DNA of 64,000 nt. Origin: Amphiduros pacificus. Its lineage: Eukaryota; Annelida; Polychaeta; Phyllodocida; Hesionidae. Both the position numbers and the translations under genes were made by a program. Below the pieces are notes generated by a model. That model had not been told where the DNA came from and did no database searches. It was given only the letters and a program-made list of their open reading frames with translations. How positions within the stretch are numbered: the stretch's first letter is position 1; each line of letters opens with the position of its first letter. Location of the stretch: positions 54,102,556 through 54,166,555 of the forward strand of contig OX439001.1 in NCBI GenBank assembly GCA_949316495.1, read 5' to 3'. This document shows, in pieces, positions 23,262 through 34,620 of the stretch.

Positions 23262-26200
23262 ATGCCTCGTTACCGTGGAGAATGCGGCCATTGTGGCTAT
23301 GTGGCCACATCAGTAGCCGCCATGGAGAAACACATCGCCTCACACGAAGAGGAAACTCCGAGCAGACCTGCTTCCAATACGGCCTCTGAAGAGGACCAAA
23401 AAGAGGAGACACCTCCATGTCAGAATGACAGCGATCACGAATTCGTTGAAGAGGACGGTGGTGGATGGGGCACTATGGATGATATGTTTATGTTTGAAGA
23501 AGGAGTAGATGAAGGAGGACTTATGGCTGACCAGGCTGACAGAGAAGAGGAGGAAGAAGAAGAGGATGATTCTCATCTCATCTTTGATGAGGTATTGGAA
23601 CCTGACGACGAAGCCAAGGAGAATGAAAGTCAGGAGGCACTTAGTGGAGAAGAAGAGGATGGTGCAGCCCTTTTATCTAATGAGACAAAAGAGGAGGAAG
23701 ACAAGGCTGGCGAGGAGGAAGACAAGGCTGGCGAAGAGGAAGACAAGGCTGGCGAGGAGGAAGACAAGGCTGGCGAAGAGGAAGACAAGGCTGGCGAGGA
23801 GGAAGACAAGGCTGGCGAGGAGGAAGACAAGGCTGGTGAGGACGACTATGCTGAAGGAAAATACAACCACGAGGGTTCTGACCTCATCAGCAATGACATA
23901 TTGAAAGAGGAAGGAAATGAAATTGAGAAGGAAGAAGAAAGTATTTGTCAGATTAAGAACAAGGACAGCATATTAGCAAAGGAGGATGAAAAGGACTTGC
24001 ATTCTGATGGTAAGAGTGATCAAGAACAAAAGGAAGTCCCAGGCTTAACTGTTGATCAGTCACCAATAAAAGTAGAGGACAAAAAAGAAGAAAATATTAA
24101 CACCGAAGAAAAGGAGTTACAATTTCATAATAGCCCCAAGGTATTGGAAAACACACAGAAGACATCTGATATCGGGAAACCTAAACAAAATATGAAGCAT
24201 GTTCTTGCAGAAAATAATAGTGGCTCATCAGAGCAAGGTACAAAATGTATAAGCCAGAATGAAGACTTAGATGGAGATGTGGATGATAAAGGCCATCCAC
24301 CCAAACAAAGTACAAGAGCAACTCATATCCCTAGTTCAGCAGCTTCCATTGTTGACTCAAAACATATATTAATAAAGCATCCTGAAGCTCAAAACATTGC
24401 TGTGAAAGAAGAGACATTGAGTGAAGAAAATGCTGATGAGGTGAGTGTCGGTAATGAGGAGGTAGACACAGAGAAATATCTTGATGCAAAAGATAATGCT
24501 GATTGTGATCATGAATATTCTGGACTTAATAAACCGCTGAATGATCATGATTATAACAAGGCCCCAGCACCAAGGAGGAGCGGGAGAAAGAGGAAAGTTA
24601 GGTTAGATTCTGACCATGAGTATACAAAACCAAGGGAGAGGAAAAAACAGGCAAAAGGTGAAATAACCAGTGAAGGAAGAGTTGAGAAAAAACAGGCAGA
24701 AACACAGGCAGATGTAGTTGAAAAATCTGAACAGAAAATATCCAGTAAAGAAAAAACTATTTCCAAATGTGAAAATCTGGTGGAGGAGGATCATTCGGGA
24801 GAAAAGTTGTTGAAGAATAGTTCTGATTTGACAGGATTAAAATCAAATGAGGCGAGTGAAACTATCACAGCTGAAGCTGACACAACATCAAAGATAAGCA
24901 GTGCAACAAAAGATGCTACCACCGAGCAGGTCACAGAAAGTAAGCTAAGGTCCATCTTGCCAAAGATATCAGTAGTGAAGACATTGCCTGTGATAAAAAG
25001 TACATCGAATTCCACAGCGACGAATGTCGTCATGACAACAGCTCAGACTACACATGCTTCCAAATACATAATCCTCAATAGTAAATCTTCAACAGCACCA
25101 AAAATTATACTGAAGGTAGACAATACGGCAAGCAGCAAGTCATCTGCCTCACCTATATTGATTCCAGTGAGACTTAGGCCATCTAGTGCCATGTCCACAG
25201 CCACCAACACCACACCAGCCATCACACCAGCCACCACACCAGCCGCCAGTAAGAACCGAGAACCTATATTGCTCACACTTTCCAATGGTCTCCTGAAGAA
25301 ACCTGCGGTACCCACAACGACTGCAGCACCACCTGCATCAAGAATAAGCGTCTTACCAAATGTCAACCTAAGAACTCAAGCAGTGGCTAAAAAATTGCAG
25401 GCTATAACTCTAAAACCTAATGTTAGCAAGTCTTTGAGAAATGTTACTGCACCTGTGGGACCATCCTTGAAACTTAAAGAATCAAAAGGTGTAGCTCCAA
25501 TTACAACATCTACTTTACTGTCAAAAGCACAACCAAAAGACCAACAACTCAAAAGATCTTTCAGTGATTCTATTTTCAACCAAGCTTTATCAAAGACCAT
25601 AATTGTATCAAAAGGTGCAAGTGAAGACAATACGTCACTATTGAGCCAGGCTTTGACTAGTCCTCTGCAACCAGGTGTCGCCACTAGTGACAATGAGATT
25701 GAGGTGAAGAGTTCGTCCACATCGCACAAGGTGTTGGACACTGGCAGCAAGGGGGGCTTTGTATGTACGGTGGACAATTGTTTTGAAGTGTTCTGGCACC
25801 GCTCACAGTTCTGCTCCCATGTACTAGCCTTCCACAGACAGAGCGCACAACTTTTCTACTGCCCGTACTGCAGCTTTATTTCGACGTCTATAGACATTGT
25901 GCAGGAGCATTCAAGTCAATGTCAGAATAAAAGGGCGTCGCAGAAAGACACTAGAACTCAAGAAAAGTTGCCTATTGTCAAGGTTAAGACAGAGGAAAAG
26001 CAGGACAGTTTGACAAAGGCAGCACCTGTTGCAAAGACAGAGCCTTGTACTAAATCTAGAGTTACAGAAGCTCAAAAGAAACAAGTTCCAGAACAAAAAC
26101 CTTCACTCAGCATAAAAGAATCTGAAAACGATAACCATGTCCAGGAAAAGGAGGGTACAGCAGCATTGCAAAGTTGTGAAGACTTAAGCACACCTGACAG

Positions 26201-28616
26201 TGCTGCAAATAAAGGACTTCGCTGTTTGGTGATATCAAGCCAAGTGAAATATAAAGCCAAGCAAGACAACCTGACTGACATCTGGAAGTATTTTTGTGCA
26301 TATTGCTTTAAACGTGCTGGGGCTGGAATCCAGGAGACATTATGCCATGCAAGAAAGATGCACACGCGAGGAGACAAGGACAAAACCTCTACTGTCACTA
26401 TCCTCAGAAAGAAGCTCGTTCACGTCCCTGCACTGACTGAGTCAAACTCCCAAGCACAATCTGATGAACATGGCCAACATCAGATAGACAAAGACTGTGA
26501 GAGCATTTCATTGAAACAAGAGGATCATATGGATTTGCATAATTATAACAAACCTGAGGAAATGAAGGACAGAGAGACAGTAGACAAGCAGTATGTGTTA
26601 GCCGTGAGGGAGGAGGTGGTTCAGGCTGACATATTAGACGCCGCTGACGGAACGCCATATGTAGTGTATGAGAGTGGGCTGGACAGCAGCATAACCTCAG
26701 AGATGAGTCCAGCTGATATCCTTGAAAAACACACTGCAAACAAACAGCAAGACAAAGAAATCACATCGTCCAAAGATGAAGATGCCACACCCAAGAACAA
26801 GGGAAAGAAAAAAAGTGTGAAAGGTTTGAAGAAGGGATGCATCCGCCACCCTCTGCCAGAGAAGAGCGTGGTGCATGGAGGGAAGATGCTGGCCGTAACC
26901 AAGAAATCAGGAGCAGCCATCTATGCTGAGAAGGGAGTTGATGATGAGGAATTCTACTGGAGGAAAATGAGAAATATGGAAGGATTCGTTAGAGTACGAA
27001 AAGGTATCAAACACGCCACTTCTGAAGATTCTCCACTGGAAAAGAAGAGAAAGACAGAAAGTTCAAAGTCACCTAAGATGAATTCAAAATCTGTGAAAGC
27101 TGAATTACCCCCCAATGATGCTGAGCATTCTAAAAGTGAATCGTTATCCAGCATAGAGAAGGAAAATATCAAGACAGGTGGAAAGAAAAAAAGGAAGTCT
27201 TTGAAAGATTTTGGAAAAAAGAAGATTGAAGCAAGCCCAGAAACAGAAACAACCGATGGTGACATGGTGTGGTATTATAAGAAGAAAAAAACAGAAAATG
27301 GGTATGTGACAATCCCAGTAATGAAGAGGAAGATCTCGCCAATAAAGAAGCCAGTACGTATCTCAGTAAGGGACAGAAAGCCTAAGATATTTGAAGACTG
27401 TATCCACCATTCAGATAGTGATGATTCCCCTGAAAGAAAAAGAGGTAAAAAGGGATCTATTGAATGTGAAGTGGACAAAATTGATAAGGAAATAACTCCA
27501 ACAAAGAATGTGTCTTATGATGAGATAGGTATTCGTAAGAGGGTGCCTGGATATGGAGAAATAGTGCTGCCCTCTAGTATCAGTATGGATACTAAACTCA
27601 TCATGAAGCCAGTAGTGGGACTTGTGGATATTATGAAAGCTTTAAGAAATCATTCTTTGAGCGGAATGTTCCCAGACAGTGAAGATTGCACGGACACTGG
27701 TCAGTCATGTGACACGAGTTTGTCAGATCAGTCACTTTCTACAAGTGGCTTCTTAGAAGGTACAGGAGATGCTGGCTCTGAACAATCGCTTCATATTTTA
27801 ACAGCTCTGATCACCATGGAGCAGGCTGTCATGACAGCAGATCATGTGATTCACTCAGCTAAGAAACTCAGTCACCTGACAGAAAAAAGATCTAAATCTC
27901 TGAAGCAGTCGAAGCATAAGCTCAATCAGATATCAAGATTACAGGACCAAGGTGATATTATGAATTATCAGACTCCAGACTCGGCTGGCAAAACTGATAA
28001 AACAGCACCCCAGGTGGTAACCACAGCTGGGGGAACTGATAAAACAGCACTTCAGGTGGTAACCACAGCTGGGGGAACAGATAAAACAGCACCCCAGGTG
28101 GTAACCACAGCTGGGGGAATAGATAAAACAGCACCCGGGGTGGTAACCACAGCTGGGGGAACTGATAAAACAGCACCCCAGGTGGTAACCACAGCTAGGG
28201 GAACTGATAAAACAGCACCCCAGGTGGTAACCACAGCTGGGGGAACTGATAATATAATAAACCAAGAGACAGGTGAATCTGACATTACAAAGCACCAGAT
28301 GATCAGCTCAGTGGGAGAATCTGAGGTATGTAGTACTTCACGTGCCAAACAAGCTGGGCCGTCTGGCCACACTGCCAGTGTGGGTCACCGAGACCACTCT
28401 GAGGGACCCTGGGACAAGGCTGACAATCAAACCGTTTCTATTGTAAATGATAATGACAACAATAATACAACAGATGTAACTAATAATGCAGCAAGTGATG
28501 AGAAAACTGTGAAATGTGAGCAGTCCATTATTGAGGAACAGAGTGCAGCCATGAGTACCCAGGTGGACCACACAGACAGTGTGCTGAGCTACGATGTTAC
28601 CCACTTCACAGACTAA
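23262..28616 (+). CDS. Large C2H2 zinc-finger nuclear protein (terminal exon)
   Basis: One open exon of 1784 codons. The acceptor TTTGCAG ends at 23240 and the first ATG follows at 23262. A classical C2H2 finger sits at residues 8-28 (C8, C11, H24, H28), a second at 835-858, a C2HC finger at 867-888 and a fourth at 1012-1034. Between them are acidic, low-complexity stretches, a basic [11 protein letters not shown] patch that could be a nuclear localisation signal or AT-hook-like, a Ser/Thr/Ala/Pro-rich region at about 620-720, and many KKKRK clusters in the C-terminal half. Two in-frame minisatellites encode AGEEEDK and [14 protein letters not shown] repeats. This predicts a DNA-binding or chromatin protein; I cannot assign an orthologue. 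AATAAA lies at 28843-28848. An upstream exon may add a few residues or only 5' UTR. Confidence 0.85.
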   Translation: MPRYRGECGHCGYVATSVAAMEKHIASHEEETPSRPASNTASEEDQKEETPPCQNDSDHEFVEEDGGGWGTMDDMFMFEEGVDEGGLMADQADREEEEEEEDDSHLIFDEVLEPDDEAKENESQEALSGEEEDGAALLSNETKEEEDKAGEEEDKAGEEEDKAGEEEDKAGEEEDKAGEEEDKAGEEEDKAGEDDYAEGKYNHEGSDLISNDILKEEGNEIEKEEESICQIKNKDSILAKEDEKDLHSDGKSDQEQKEVPGLTVDQSPIKVEDKKEENINTEEKELQFHNSPKVLENTQKTSDIGKPKQNMKHVLAENNSGSSEQGTKCISQNEDLDGDVDDKGHPPKQSTRATHIPSSAASIVDSKHILIKHPEAQNIAVKEETLSEENADEVSVGNEEVDTEKYLDAKDNADCDHEYSGLNKPLNDHDYNKAPAPRRSGRKRKVRLDSDHEYTKPRERKKQAKGEITSEGRVEKKQAETQADVVEKSEQKISSKEKTISKCENLVEEDHSGEKLLKNSSDLTGLKSNEASETITAEADTTSKISSATKDATTEQVTESKLRSILPKISVVKTLPVIKSTSNSTATNVVMTTAQTTHASKYIILNSKSSTAPKIILKVDNTASSKSSASPILIPVRLRPSSAMSTATNTTPAITPATTPAASKNREPILLTLSNGLLKKPAVPTTTAAPPASRISVLPNVNLRTQAVAKKLQAITLKPNVSKSLRNVTAPVGPSLKLKESKGVAPITTSTLLSKAQPKDQQLKRSFSDSIFNQALSKTIIVSKGASEDNTSLLSQALTSPLQPGVATSDNEIEVKSSSTSHKVLDTGSKGGFVCTVDNCFEVFWHRSQFCSHVLAFHRQSAQLFYCPYCSFISTSIDIVQEHSSQCQNKRASQKDTRTQEKLPIVKVKTEEKQDSLTKAAPVAKTEPCTKSRVTEAQKKQVPEQKPSLSIKESENDNHVQEKEGTAALQSCEDLSTPDSAANKGLRCLVISSQVKYKAKQDNLTDIWKYFCAYCFKRAGAGIQETLCHARKMHTRGDKDKTSTVTILRKKLVHVPALTESNSQAQSDEHGQHQIDKDCESISLKQEDHMDLHNYNKPEEMKDRETVDKQYVLAVREEVVQADILDAADGTPYVVYESGLDSSITSEMSPADILEKHTANKQQDKEITSSKDEDATPKNKGKKKSVKGLKKGCIRHPLPEKSVVHGGKMLAVTKKSGAAIYAEKGVDDEEFYWRKMRNMEGFVRVRKGIKHATSEDSPLEKKRKTESSKSPKMNSKSVKAELPPNDAEHSKSESLSSIEKENIKTGGKKKRKSLKDFGKKKIEASPETETTDGDMVWYYKKKKTENGYVTIPVMKRKISPIKKPVRISVRDRKPKIFEDCIHHSDSDDSPERKRGKKGSIECEVDKIDKEITPTKNVSYDEIGIRKRVPGYGEIVLPSSISMDTKLIMKPVVGLVDIMKALRNHSLSGMFPDSEDCTDTGQSCDTSLSDQSLSTSGFLEGTGDAGSEQSLHILTALITMEQAVMTADHVIHSAKKLSHLTEKRSKSLKQSKHKLNQISRLQDQGDIMNYQTPDSAGKTDKTAPQVVTTAGGTDKTALQVVTTAGGTDKTAPQVVTTAGGIDKTAPGVVTTAGGTDKTAPQVVTTARGTDKTAPQVVTTAGGTDNIINQETGESDITKHQMISSVGESEVCSTSRAKQAGPSGHTASVGHRDHSEGPWDKADNQTVSIVNDNDNNNTTDVTNNAASDEKTVKCEQSIIEEQSAAMSTQVDHTDSVLSYDVTHFTD
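23691..23840 (+). repeat. In-frame 21-bp coding minisatellite (AGEEEDK, about 7 copies)
   Basis: Units read GAGGAAGACAAGGCTGGCGA with one more base and alternate GAG and GAA. They encode an acidic AGEEEDK repeat at about residues 144-193 of the zinc-finger protein. The 21-bp period preserves frame; copy number is likely to vary between alleles. Confidence 0.9.
27987..28250 (+). repeat. In-frame 42-bp coding minisatellite ([14 protein letters not shown])
   Basis: About six units encode a 14-residue repeat near residues 1576-1663 of the zinc-finger protein. DNA of the units is nearly identical (GATAAAACAGCACCCCAGGT), so the expansion is recent. Period 42 keeps the frame. Confidence 0.9.
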
Positions 28617-28842
28617 TTGCCAACAATCAAAACATGGATGGATGGGGTCATATGTGTGCACAGATATGAGATAAATATTCATATTTTAAGGACAATCATA
28701 ACACAGCATTTAAACAAATCAAATGGAATAGATTTTAATATAGAACCTGGAGGTAAAGCTCCATGTAAATGCTCCTTGATTTATATTGGTAGGAGAAAAT
28801 TAGTTGACTGTCAGACTGTCTTGTTGGTTGAGAAATATACTT

Positions 28843-28848
28843 AATAAA
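28843..28848 (+). terminator. Polyadenylation signal of the zinc-finger gene
   Basis: AATAAA about 230 bp after the stop codon is the first clear signal downstream of the gene. Confidence 0.55.
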
Positions 28849-29149
28849 AATTAACTGTTTTTGTTCCTCAGCAAATAGATAATATAAAGTTATATTTATT
28901 TTCAAAAGCAATAGATTTTTAACATGTTAAAGCTGTTCATTGTTTGTGCACAATCAAATGTGTGTAAGGTACTTATTGATGATTTGTGATTAAGAATATT
29001 TTCAGTGATACCAATAGCAGTATCTGATGACAGCATTCCATATTCATGCCAAGACAGTAGAATACTACTTTATTCTTTGTAACCTTTGCTTTATTTTCTC
29101 CATGATATTGGGAAGTCCATCGTATTGTTCCTAGTGTATTGTCTGAGCC
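28849..29149. other. Downstream spacer
   Basis: Nothing recognised; a short minus-strand frame here is unsupported. Confidence 0.35.
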
Positions 29150-29595
29150 GTTGCCAGGCAACAACACAATGGATAGTAATGTGAAGTCATAGCCTCAAGC
29201 AAATCCTGATGTAATAATTATATTTGAATTAACTTAAGTGTAATTACTGATCATAAGCTCTGTTAATTGTTATAATTTTCATTGGACATTAGGAAACAAC
29301 ACATCTAAATGTAAAACAGAACAAAAACGCAATGAAAATAACATGATAATGTCCAGACTTGAGAGCCAGGGAGGTTCACAAAGCAAGTGTGTACCCTTTG
29401 CTCCAGCACCATCAGAAAACATCATTTAATATATTTTTATCTCACCTGCGCCAGCTGTTGGTGAGACTAAGTTGTCACTTTCTGTCTGTTCGCCCATCTG
29501 TCTATCTGTGAATGTGATCCATGAACCATAGTGACTATTACTATGTGAGGATCTTCATGTTTCAGTGAGTTTTCATTTCTCAGTAAAGAAGTTAA
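29150..29595 (-). repeat. Body of composite dispersed repeat, inverted copy B
   Basis: The reverse complement of this segment matches copy A at 15656-16225 block by block. It begins with the palindrome GTTGCCAGGCAAC at 29150-29162, then GCAAATCCTGATGTAAT, GTACCCTTTGCTCCAGCA, TTTCTGTCTGTTCGCCCATC and TGAGGATCTTCATG. It is about 80-90% similar by eye within blocks, with indels between them. Confidence 0.7.
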
Positions 29596-30118
29596 CAAAT
29601 ATTGTCATTGTATTATCCATAGATTATGATGGATGCTACAGACAATAGTGGCTGGATGAAGCAAATTGACAGATGGTATTAGTATCAGTGATAAACCAGT
29701 CATGCCTCAATAAACAATTTAAAAAGTTTTAAAAAGGATATTCTGTGACTAAGATTGATGGAACAGACCTTGGTTGGCACGTTGACTTGACGGTTCTGTG
29801 ATTCATTATGATTCATGGTTTAAGTATCAGGGACAAACTTGTTGTTTCAGTGAGTCAGCATGTCTCAATAAAGGAAGACTTTATTATACACTCACACTTC
29901 TGATAGGTATATGTTGTGGAAGAAATGCATCTCAGAATTCTGATCATTACTCTGGTGAATACGGGGAGTAAACAAAATATCATTGTCATTCTGGGGAAAC
30001 AAATTGTTAATTATTTTGTGCGGGTCAAGTTGTCAACATAGGTATTGAAATGTAAATTGACAGATATAGAAAGACGATTTGTGGTATATATATGTAATTG
30101 ATTCAATTATGAATTGAA
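29596..30118. other. Spacer within the expanded inverted copy
   Basis: The phrase AGTATCAGTGATAAACCAGT and a related one (AGTATCAGGGACAAAC) occur about 180 bp apart, each followed by CTCAATAAA, indicating an old duplication. No gene. Confidence 0.35.
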
Positions 30119-30379
30119 TGAAGTGTGGTCAGCACAAAGAGGTCCATGTCTGAAGTGTGGTCGGCACAAAGAGGTCCATGTCTGACGTGTGGTCAGCACA
30201 AAGAGGTCCATGTCTGAAGTGGTCAGCACAAAGAGGTCCGTGTCTGAAGTGTGGATGGCACAAAGAGGTCCATGTCTGAAGTGTGGTCTGCACAAAGAGG
30301 TCCATGTCTGAAGTGTGGTTGGCACAAAGAGGTCCATGTCTGAAGTGTGGTCAGCACAAAGAGGTCCATGTCTGAAGTA
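30119..30379. repeat. 32-bp minisatellite, about 8 units
   Basis: The unit contains CACAAAGAGGTCCATGTCTG followed by AAGTGTGGTCAG. One unit has lost a few bases (about 30210-30240). Confidence 0.9.
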
Positions 30380-30950
30380 GTGTCTCAGCTGACAGATGAA
30401 ACGTCACAGTTATTCTTAATCACCTTCATCAACAAGGCACAAATGTATATATCTGATTTATTTTCTGAATCTGTTTCTGTTTCTGTTTACATTTTTGACC
30501 CACAGAGTAAATGTTGGATGATAAAGAGAGCAAGGGGCCAGAATATGTTATCGTGGACCTAAATGGTTTATGACAAACACTTAAATATATATTAAAGCAT
30601 CAAAAATGACCAATGAATTGAAATATGATTGTAGATTTTAGAATGAGTGATTTTTCTTCCATAATTATGGTTAACTTGTTATCAGAAGTGGTCTTTATCT
30701 TTTTTGATTTCCAACTACTTAAATCCTTGCATTTATGATGCAAGATACTTTTCTTCGTGTGCATCAGATCATGTCACTGCAGATATATATCTAAGGCCAA
30801 ATTAAATGGTGTGTTAAATAAGTCTTCCATTTGGGCCAATCAAGAATAATTTGATCCTTCAACTCTGCTGAACAGTTTACCTGACAAGACAAGACATCCC
30901 AGTGGAAAACTAGTGCATTTACCACTTCCCTGATTGAGCTGCGTGTGCTG
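30380..30950. other. Spacer
   Basis: AT-rich; no gene or repeat recognised. Confidence 0.35.
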
Positions 30951-31859
30951 TTTACAATAGACCTGGCTTCTGTGAGCAGACCTTCCCAGTCACATGGTTA
31001 CAATAGATTTGGCTTCTGTGAGTACACCTTCCCGGTCACATGGATACAATAGACCTGGCTTCAGTGAGTACACCTTCCCAGTCACATGGTTACAATAGAT
31101 TTGGCTTCTGTGAGTACACCTTCCCGGTCACATGGATACAATAGACCTGGCTTCAGTGAGTACACCTTCCCAGTCACATGGTTACAATAGACTTGGCTTC
31201 TGTGAGTTAACCTTCCCAGTCACATGGTTACAATAGACCTGGCTTCTGTGAGTTGACCTTCCCATTCACATGGTTACAATAGACCTGGCTTCTGTGAGCA
31301 GACCTTCCCAGTCACATGGTTACAATAGACCTGGCTTCTGTGATCACACCTTTCCAGTCACATGGTTACAATAGACCTGGCTTCTGTGAGTACACCTTCC
31401 CAGTCACATGGTTACAATAGATTTGGCTTCTGTGAGTACACCTTCCCGGTCACATGGATACAATAGACCTGGCTTCAGTGAGTACACCTTCCCAGTCACA
31501 TGGTTACAATAGATTTGGCTTCTGTGAGTACACCTTCCCGGTCACATGGATACAATAGACCTGGCTTCAGTGAGTACACCTTCCCAGTCACATGGTTACA
31601 ATAGATCTGGCTTCTGTGAGTACACCTTCCCGGTCACATGGTTACAGTAGTCCTGGGTTCTGTGAGTACACCTTCCCAGTCACATGGTTACAATAGATCT
31701 GGCTTCTGTGAGTACACCTTCCCAGTCACATGGTTACAATAGATCTGGCTTCTGTGAGTACACCTTCCCGGTCACATGGTTACAGTAGACCTGGGTTCTG
31801 TGAGTACATGGTTACAATAGACCTGGCTTCAGTGAGTACACCTTCCCAGTCACATGGTT
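30951..31859. repeat. 46-bp minisatellite, about 20 units
   Basis: The unit runs TTACAATAGACCTGGCTTCT, then GTGAGTACACCTTCCCAGTC and ACATGG. A two-unit pattern (GACC with CTTCAGTG alternating with GATTT and CCCGGTC) recurs between about 30990 and 31610. One shortened unit is near 31800. Confidence 0.93.
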
Positions 31860-32180
31860 CACATCAGTTATAACTCATAGAGCAGTTTAAGGTGAAGGAT
31901 AGTTGTGAACTTTATAATTCAGTCTATAAATTAATTCAGTTGAGGAATAATTGTCTAAGAGCATAGGTATTGGCACTGGTCAGAACTCAGAAATTCATTT
32001 GTAATATGGTGTTGATATTGATATATTCAAGATGTTTATTTTGTCTCATTTACTACTCATATTTATCCAAAGACTAGGGTCTTGTGATTTAAACAGCTAT
32101 TATAATCTGGGAACTGTACCATTACTGGCATTTCTAGTGCCAGTGGTTTTGCCTTAAATGAATATTACCTGTTATTCCCT
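31860..32180. other. Spacer
   Basis: Nothing recognised. Confidence 0.35.
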
Positions 32181-32271
32181 CACAGCAGATTCTGCCAGGC
32201 AAAGATTAAGTCACAGCAGATTCTGCCAGGCAAAGATTAAGTCACAGCAGATTCTGCCAGGCAAAGATTAA
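32181..32271 (-). repeat. 31-bp tandem repeat, inverted copy, 3 units
   Basis: Units with CAGATTCTGCCAGGCAAAGA are the reverse complement of the 15521-15660 array. Confidence 0.88.
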
Positions 32272-32790
32272 TCAACAAATTCCCCTAAAAAGTTTCAAGA
32301 ATTTTAAAACTGGTGTGCATTTCATCAAGGATATCGACTTATACTGTTGTCCAGACTTGCCCACAGCCATCAATACATTAAAACTAATTTTGCTTCAAGT
32401 ATGTTTTCATTGCAATTATCACAAAAAAATAACATTAAATCAATTTGTATTGATGAAAATATTTTACCAAAACTCAGATGCTTATGCTTAAGGTTACTAA
32501 AGAATATCGTGGACATTATTATTTTTTTCTTAACAAGTTTCTTTGATCAAAAGAGGAAAAACATGAAATGAAATATGTACATAATTTAAGATTTGTTGCT
32601 TTATGTGGTTCAAGATAAAGCAAAAAACTCATACCAGCTAAAAAGCGCGCAAGGTTGTATATACTAGTATCTCGCAGGGGCACAAACTATAGGTATACAA
32701 AATGGTTTTATTTCAGCATATATTATGTTGTGGAGGTAACTTTATATATGGCTAAAGCATATGTTATTGGTCTTATTTTCTGTATTTCAG

Positions 32791-32925
32791 AAATATGATC
32801 CAGAATGTACTCAGATTTAGTTTGGAGAATTGTATATTTATGAAGTTTTACATCGGTGTTATTGTTTATACTGTACAGGACAGGACAATAAAGTCATTTC
32901 CAAATAAAGTATGCAGTCATTGTTT
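32791..32925 (+). other. Possible short 3'-terminal exon
   Basis: A strong acceptor (TTATTTTCTGTATTTCAG ending at 32790) is followed by nine codons (KYDPECTQI) and a TAG stop at 32818-32820. AATAAA follows at 32887-32892 and again at 32903-32908. The order acceptor, short coding tail, stop and polyadenylation signal is what a last exon looks like, but no upstream exon is known and chance cannot be excluded in AT-rich DNA. Confidence 0.2.
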
Positions 32926-33010
32926 TGTCCTTCAGACTGCTTTGCCAAGTTATGAGGTTATTACTTCACTGTCCCGTGACCATGGTTGCTGCAATCTTGA
33001 GATATGGATA

Positions 33011-33229
33011 TTAATTAAGGAGGCCCAATCCTCACCATTCTTCATAACATCATCTTCACCATTCTTCACAGAATTTATATCCTGATGTCTAGGTTGCAAT
33101 TAAGGAGGCCCAATCCTCACCATTCTTCACAGAATTTATATCCTGATGTCTAGGTTGCAATTAAGGAGGCCCAATCCTCACCATTCTTCACAGAATTTAT
33201 ATCCTGATGTCTAGGTTGCAATTAAGGAC
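33011..33229 (-). repeat. 61-bp tandem repeat, inverted copy
   Basis: Units begin TTAAGGAGGCCCAATCCTCA at 33100 and 33161, with a partial start at 33222 and a longer unit from 33015. The reverse complement aligns with the 15279-15522 units over their whole 61 bp. Confidence 0.85.
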
Positions 33230-33331
33230 CATTCTTTACAGGATTTATGTCTTCTTCATTCTTTACAGGATTTATGTCTTCTTCATTCTTTACAGGATTT
33301 ATGTCTTCTTCATTCTTTACAGGATTTATGT
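33229..33331 (-). repeat. 27-bp secondary array grown from the 61-bp unit
   Basis: Four units of ATTCTTTACAGGATTTATGT plus CTTCTTC follow directly. ATTCTTTA and GATTTATGTC are also found inside the 61-bp unit (reverse complement of copy A), so this is a nested expansion of a part of that unit. Confidence 0.8.
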
Positions 33332-33332
33332 C

Positions 33333-33396
33333 AATGATGAATCCCTGATACTACGTAAATAACTCCGTAAATATGTAGTATCAGGGATCCATCATT
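33333..33396. repeat. 22-bp hairpin
   Basis: Positions 33333-33354 and 33375-33396 are reverse complements with a single mismatch, separated by a 20-nt loop (stem core ATCCCTGATACTAC). It may be a terminal structure of a mobile element or the boundary of the repeat next to it. Confidence 0.65.
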
Positions 33397-33429
33397 GCGC
33401 AATATATTAATATTACAATGCAAGTTAAT

Positions 33430-33540
33430 GCACTGTGGTGGCGCTCTGATCGGTTTCGCGCCAAAAATAAGAGCTCCCCGTCACTTCTACTTTTCAAAAT
33501 GGCGACCTTGTGTTGCGCGAGCATATTTATGTTGCGTAAG
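33430..33540 (+). promoter_or_regulatory. Promoter-like patch with E2F- and YY1-type motifs and a possible first exon
   Basis: Locally G/C- and CpG-richer DNA contains TTTCGCGCCAAAA (33454-33466), the classical E2F-type sequence, and AAAATGGCGACC (33496-33507), which fits the YY1-type ATGGC motif that often overlaps start codons. The ATG at 33499 opens MATLCCASIFML and meets a possible donor GC|GTAAG at 33535/33536. I could not find a following exon in the matching phase. Confidence 0.35.
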
Positions 33541-34428
33541 CATGTGTTATATTTGAATATTTGGCCATAATGTACATCCATGGCCAAAGGCCCAAGCAAT
33601 TCACCATCAATCCCATCTTTCCAACAATATGTATATCTATCCCATCAATTGAATGTGGATTGACTTACATTCTACAGAACACATGTGGCTAAATGGGGCA
33701 ATAAAGTCATCAGGGTTCATCACCCAGAATTAGTTATCAAGCACACCACCTTGTCAAATGTTGTGATTAACATTCAGAAAAGATCCTATATAATTGATAA
33801 AGGCTCTTTGCAATTTGTGAGGTGTGACAGATGCTCCACCACCATGGACACTACACTGATGCCACATGATATCAGATTGTTTTGTAACTTGGTGATATTT
33901 TGTACACATTTTGATCTTAGAATGTTACTGTTATACATCATCTCATCAAGATGATTTTTACTTTATTTCTTTAACATAATATTTTGCAATATACAAATCT
34001 TTGCTGGAAAACTACCTCTAGAAATCATATAATTATTAGCATATCTATTAATAAATCTTTAAGCTTCTTTCTTTTGAAAATGGTAAATCCATGAAAAAAT
34101 GATAACGATCTTTCATGCTCTAATTGTCACAAAATTATACTGGGATGTTGGCAGAAAAGATGGTTGAGAGTTGAGAGTAATATATATCTGGAGGTGGCAA
34201 ATTCTGGAAGTGGGTAAACATGATAGCGATACCTCATGGGGCGTTGATAATATCGGACAAGGGGCTGATTGTCATATCTGCTGGCACAGGGGCATGAAAC
34301 CACCCTACTGTGAGGGCAAACAAAACACATCTAACTTTTAATAAATCCACCTACAAGCTTTTGTCTAAATTTCCCATGCAAGATAATGATGTGGGTAACT
34401 ACTTCTTGTAGTCATTGTAGTACTAACA
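33541..34428. other. Spacer
   Basis: AT-rich; no supported gene. An 89-codon plus-strand frame at 33685-33954 has no recognisable domain. Confidence 0.35.
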
Positions 34429-34620
34429 TGCATCCCACAAAGAAAGCCTCATACAGGGCCACACAATTGACCTGCTGGTGACAGACTCTAAATCTGCTCT
34501 GCACATCTGACATATTACCAGGATCATTAGTTTATGTCTTGACAACATACAGTAAAGCTAGTCAGTCATGATCAATTTGAACAAAAACTGAAGAGGTACA
34601 ACTCTGCAGACATCAATTTG
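34429..34620 (+). mobile_element. Decayed LINE fragment, endonuclease end
   Basis: Near 34454 the frame reads QGHTIDLLVTDSKSALHI, which resembles the GHTLDLVIT signature close to the C-terminus of the apurinic-type endonuclease of CR1/L2-like LINEs. The match is short and bounded by frame breaks, so the edges are approximate. Confidence 0.4.
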
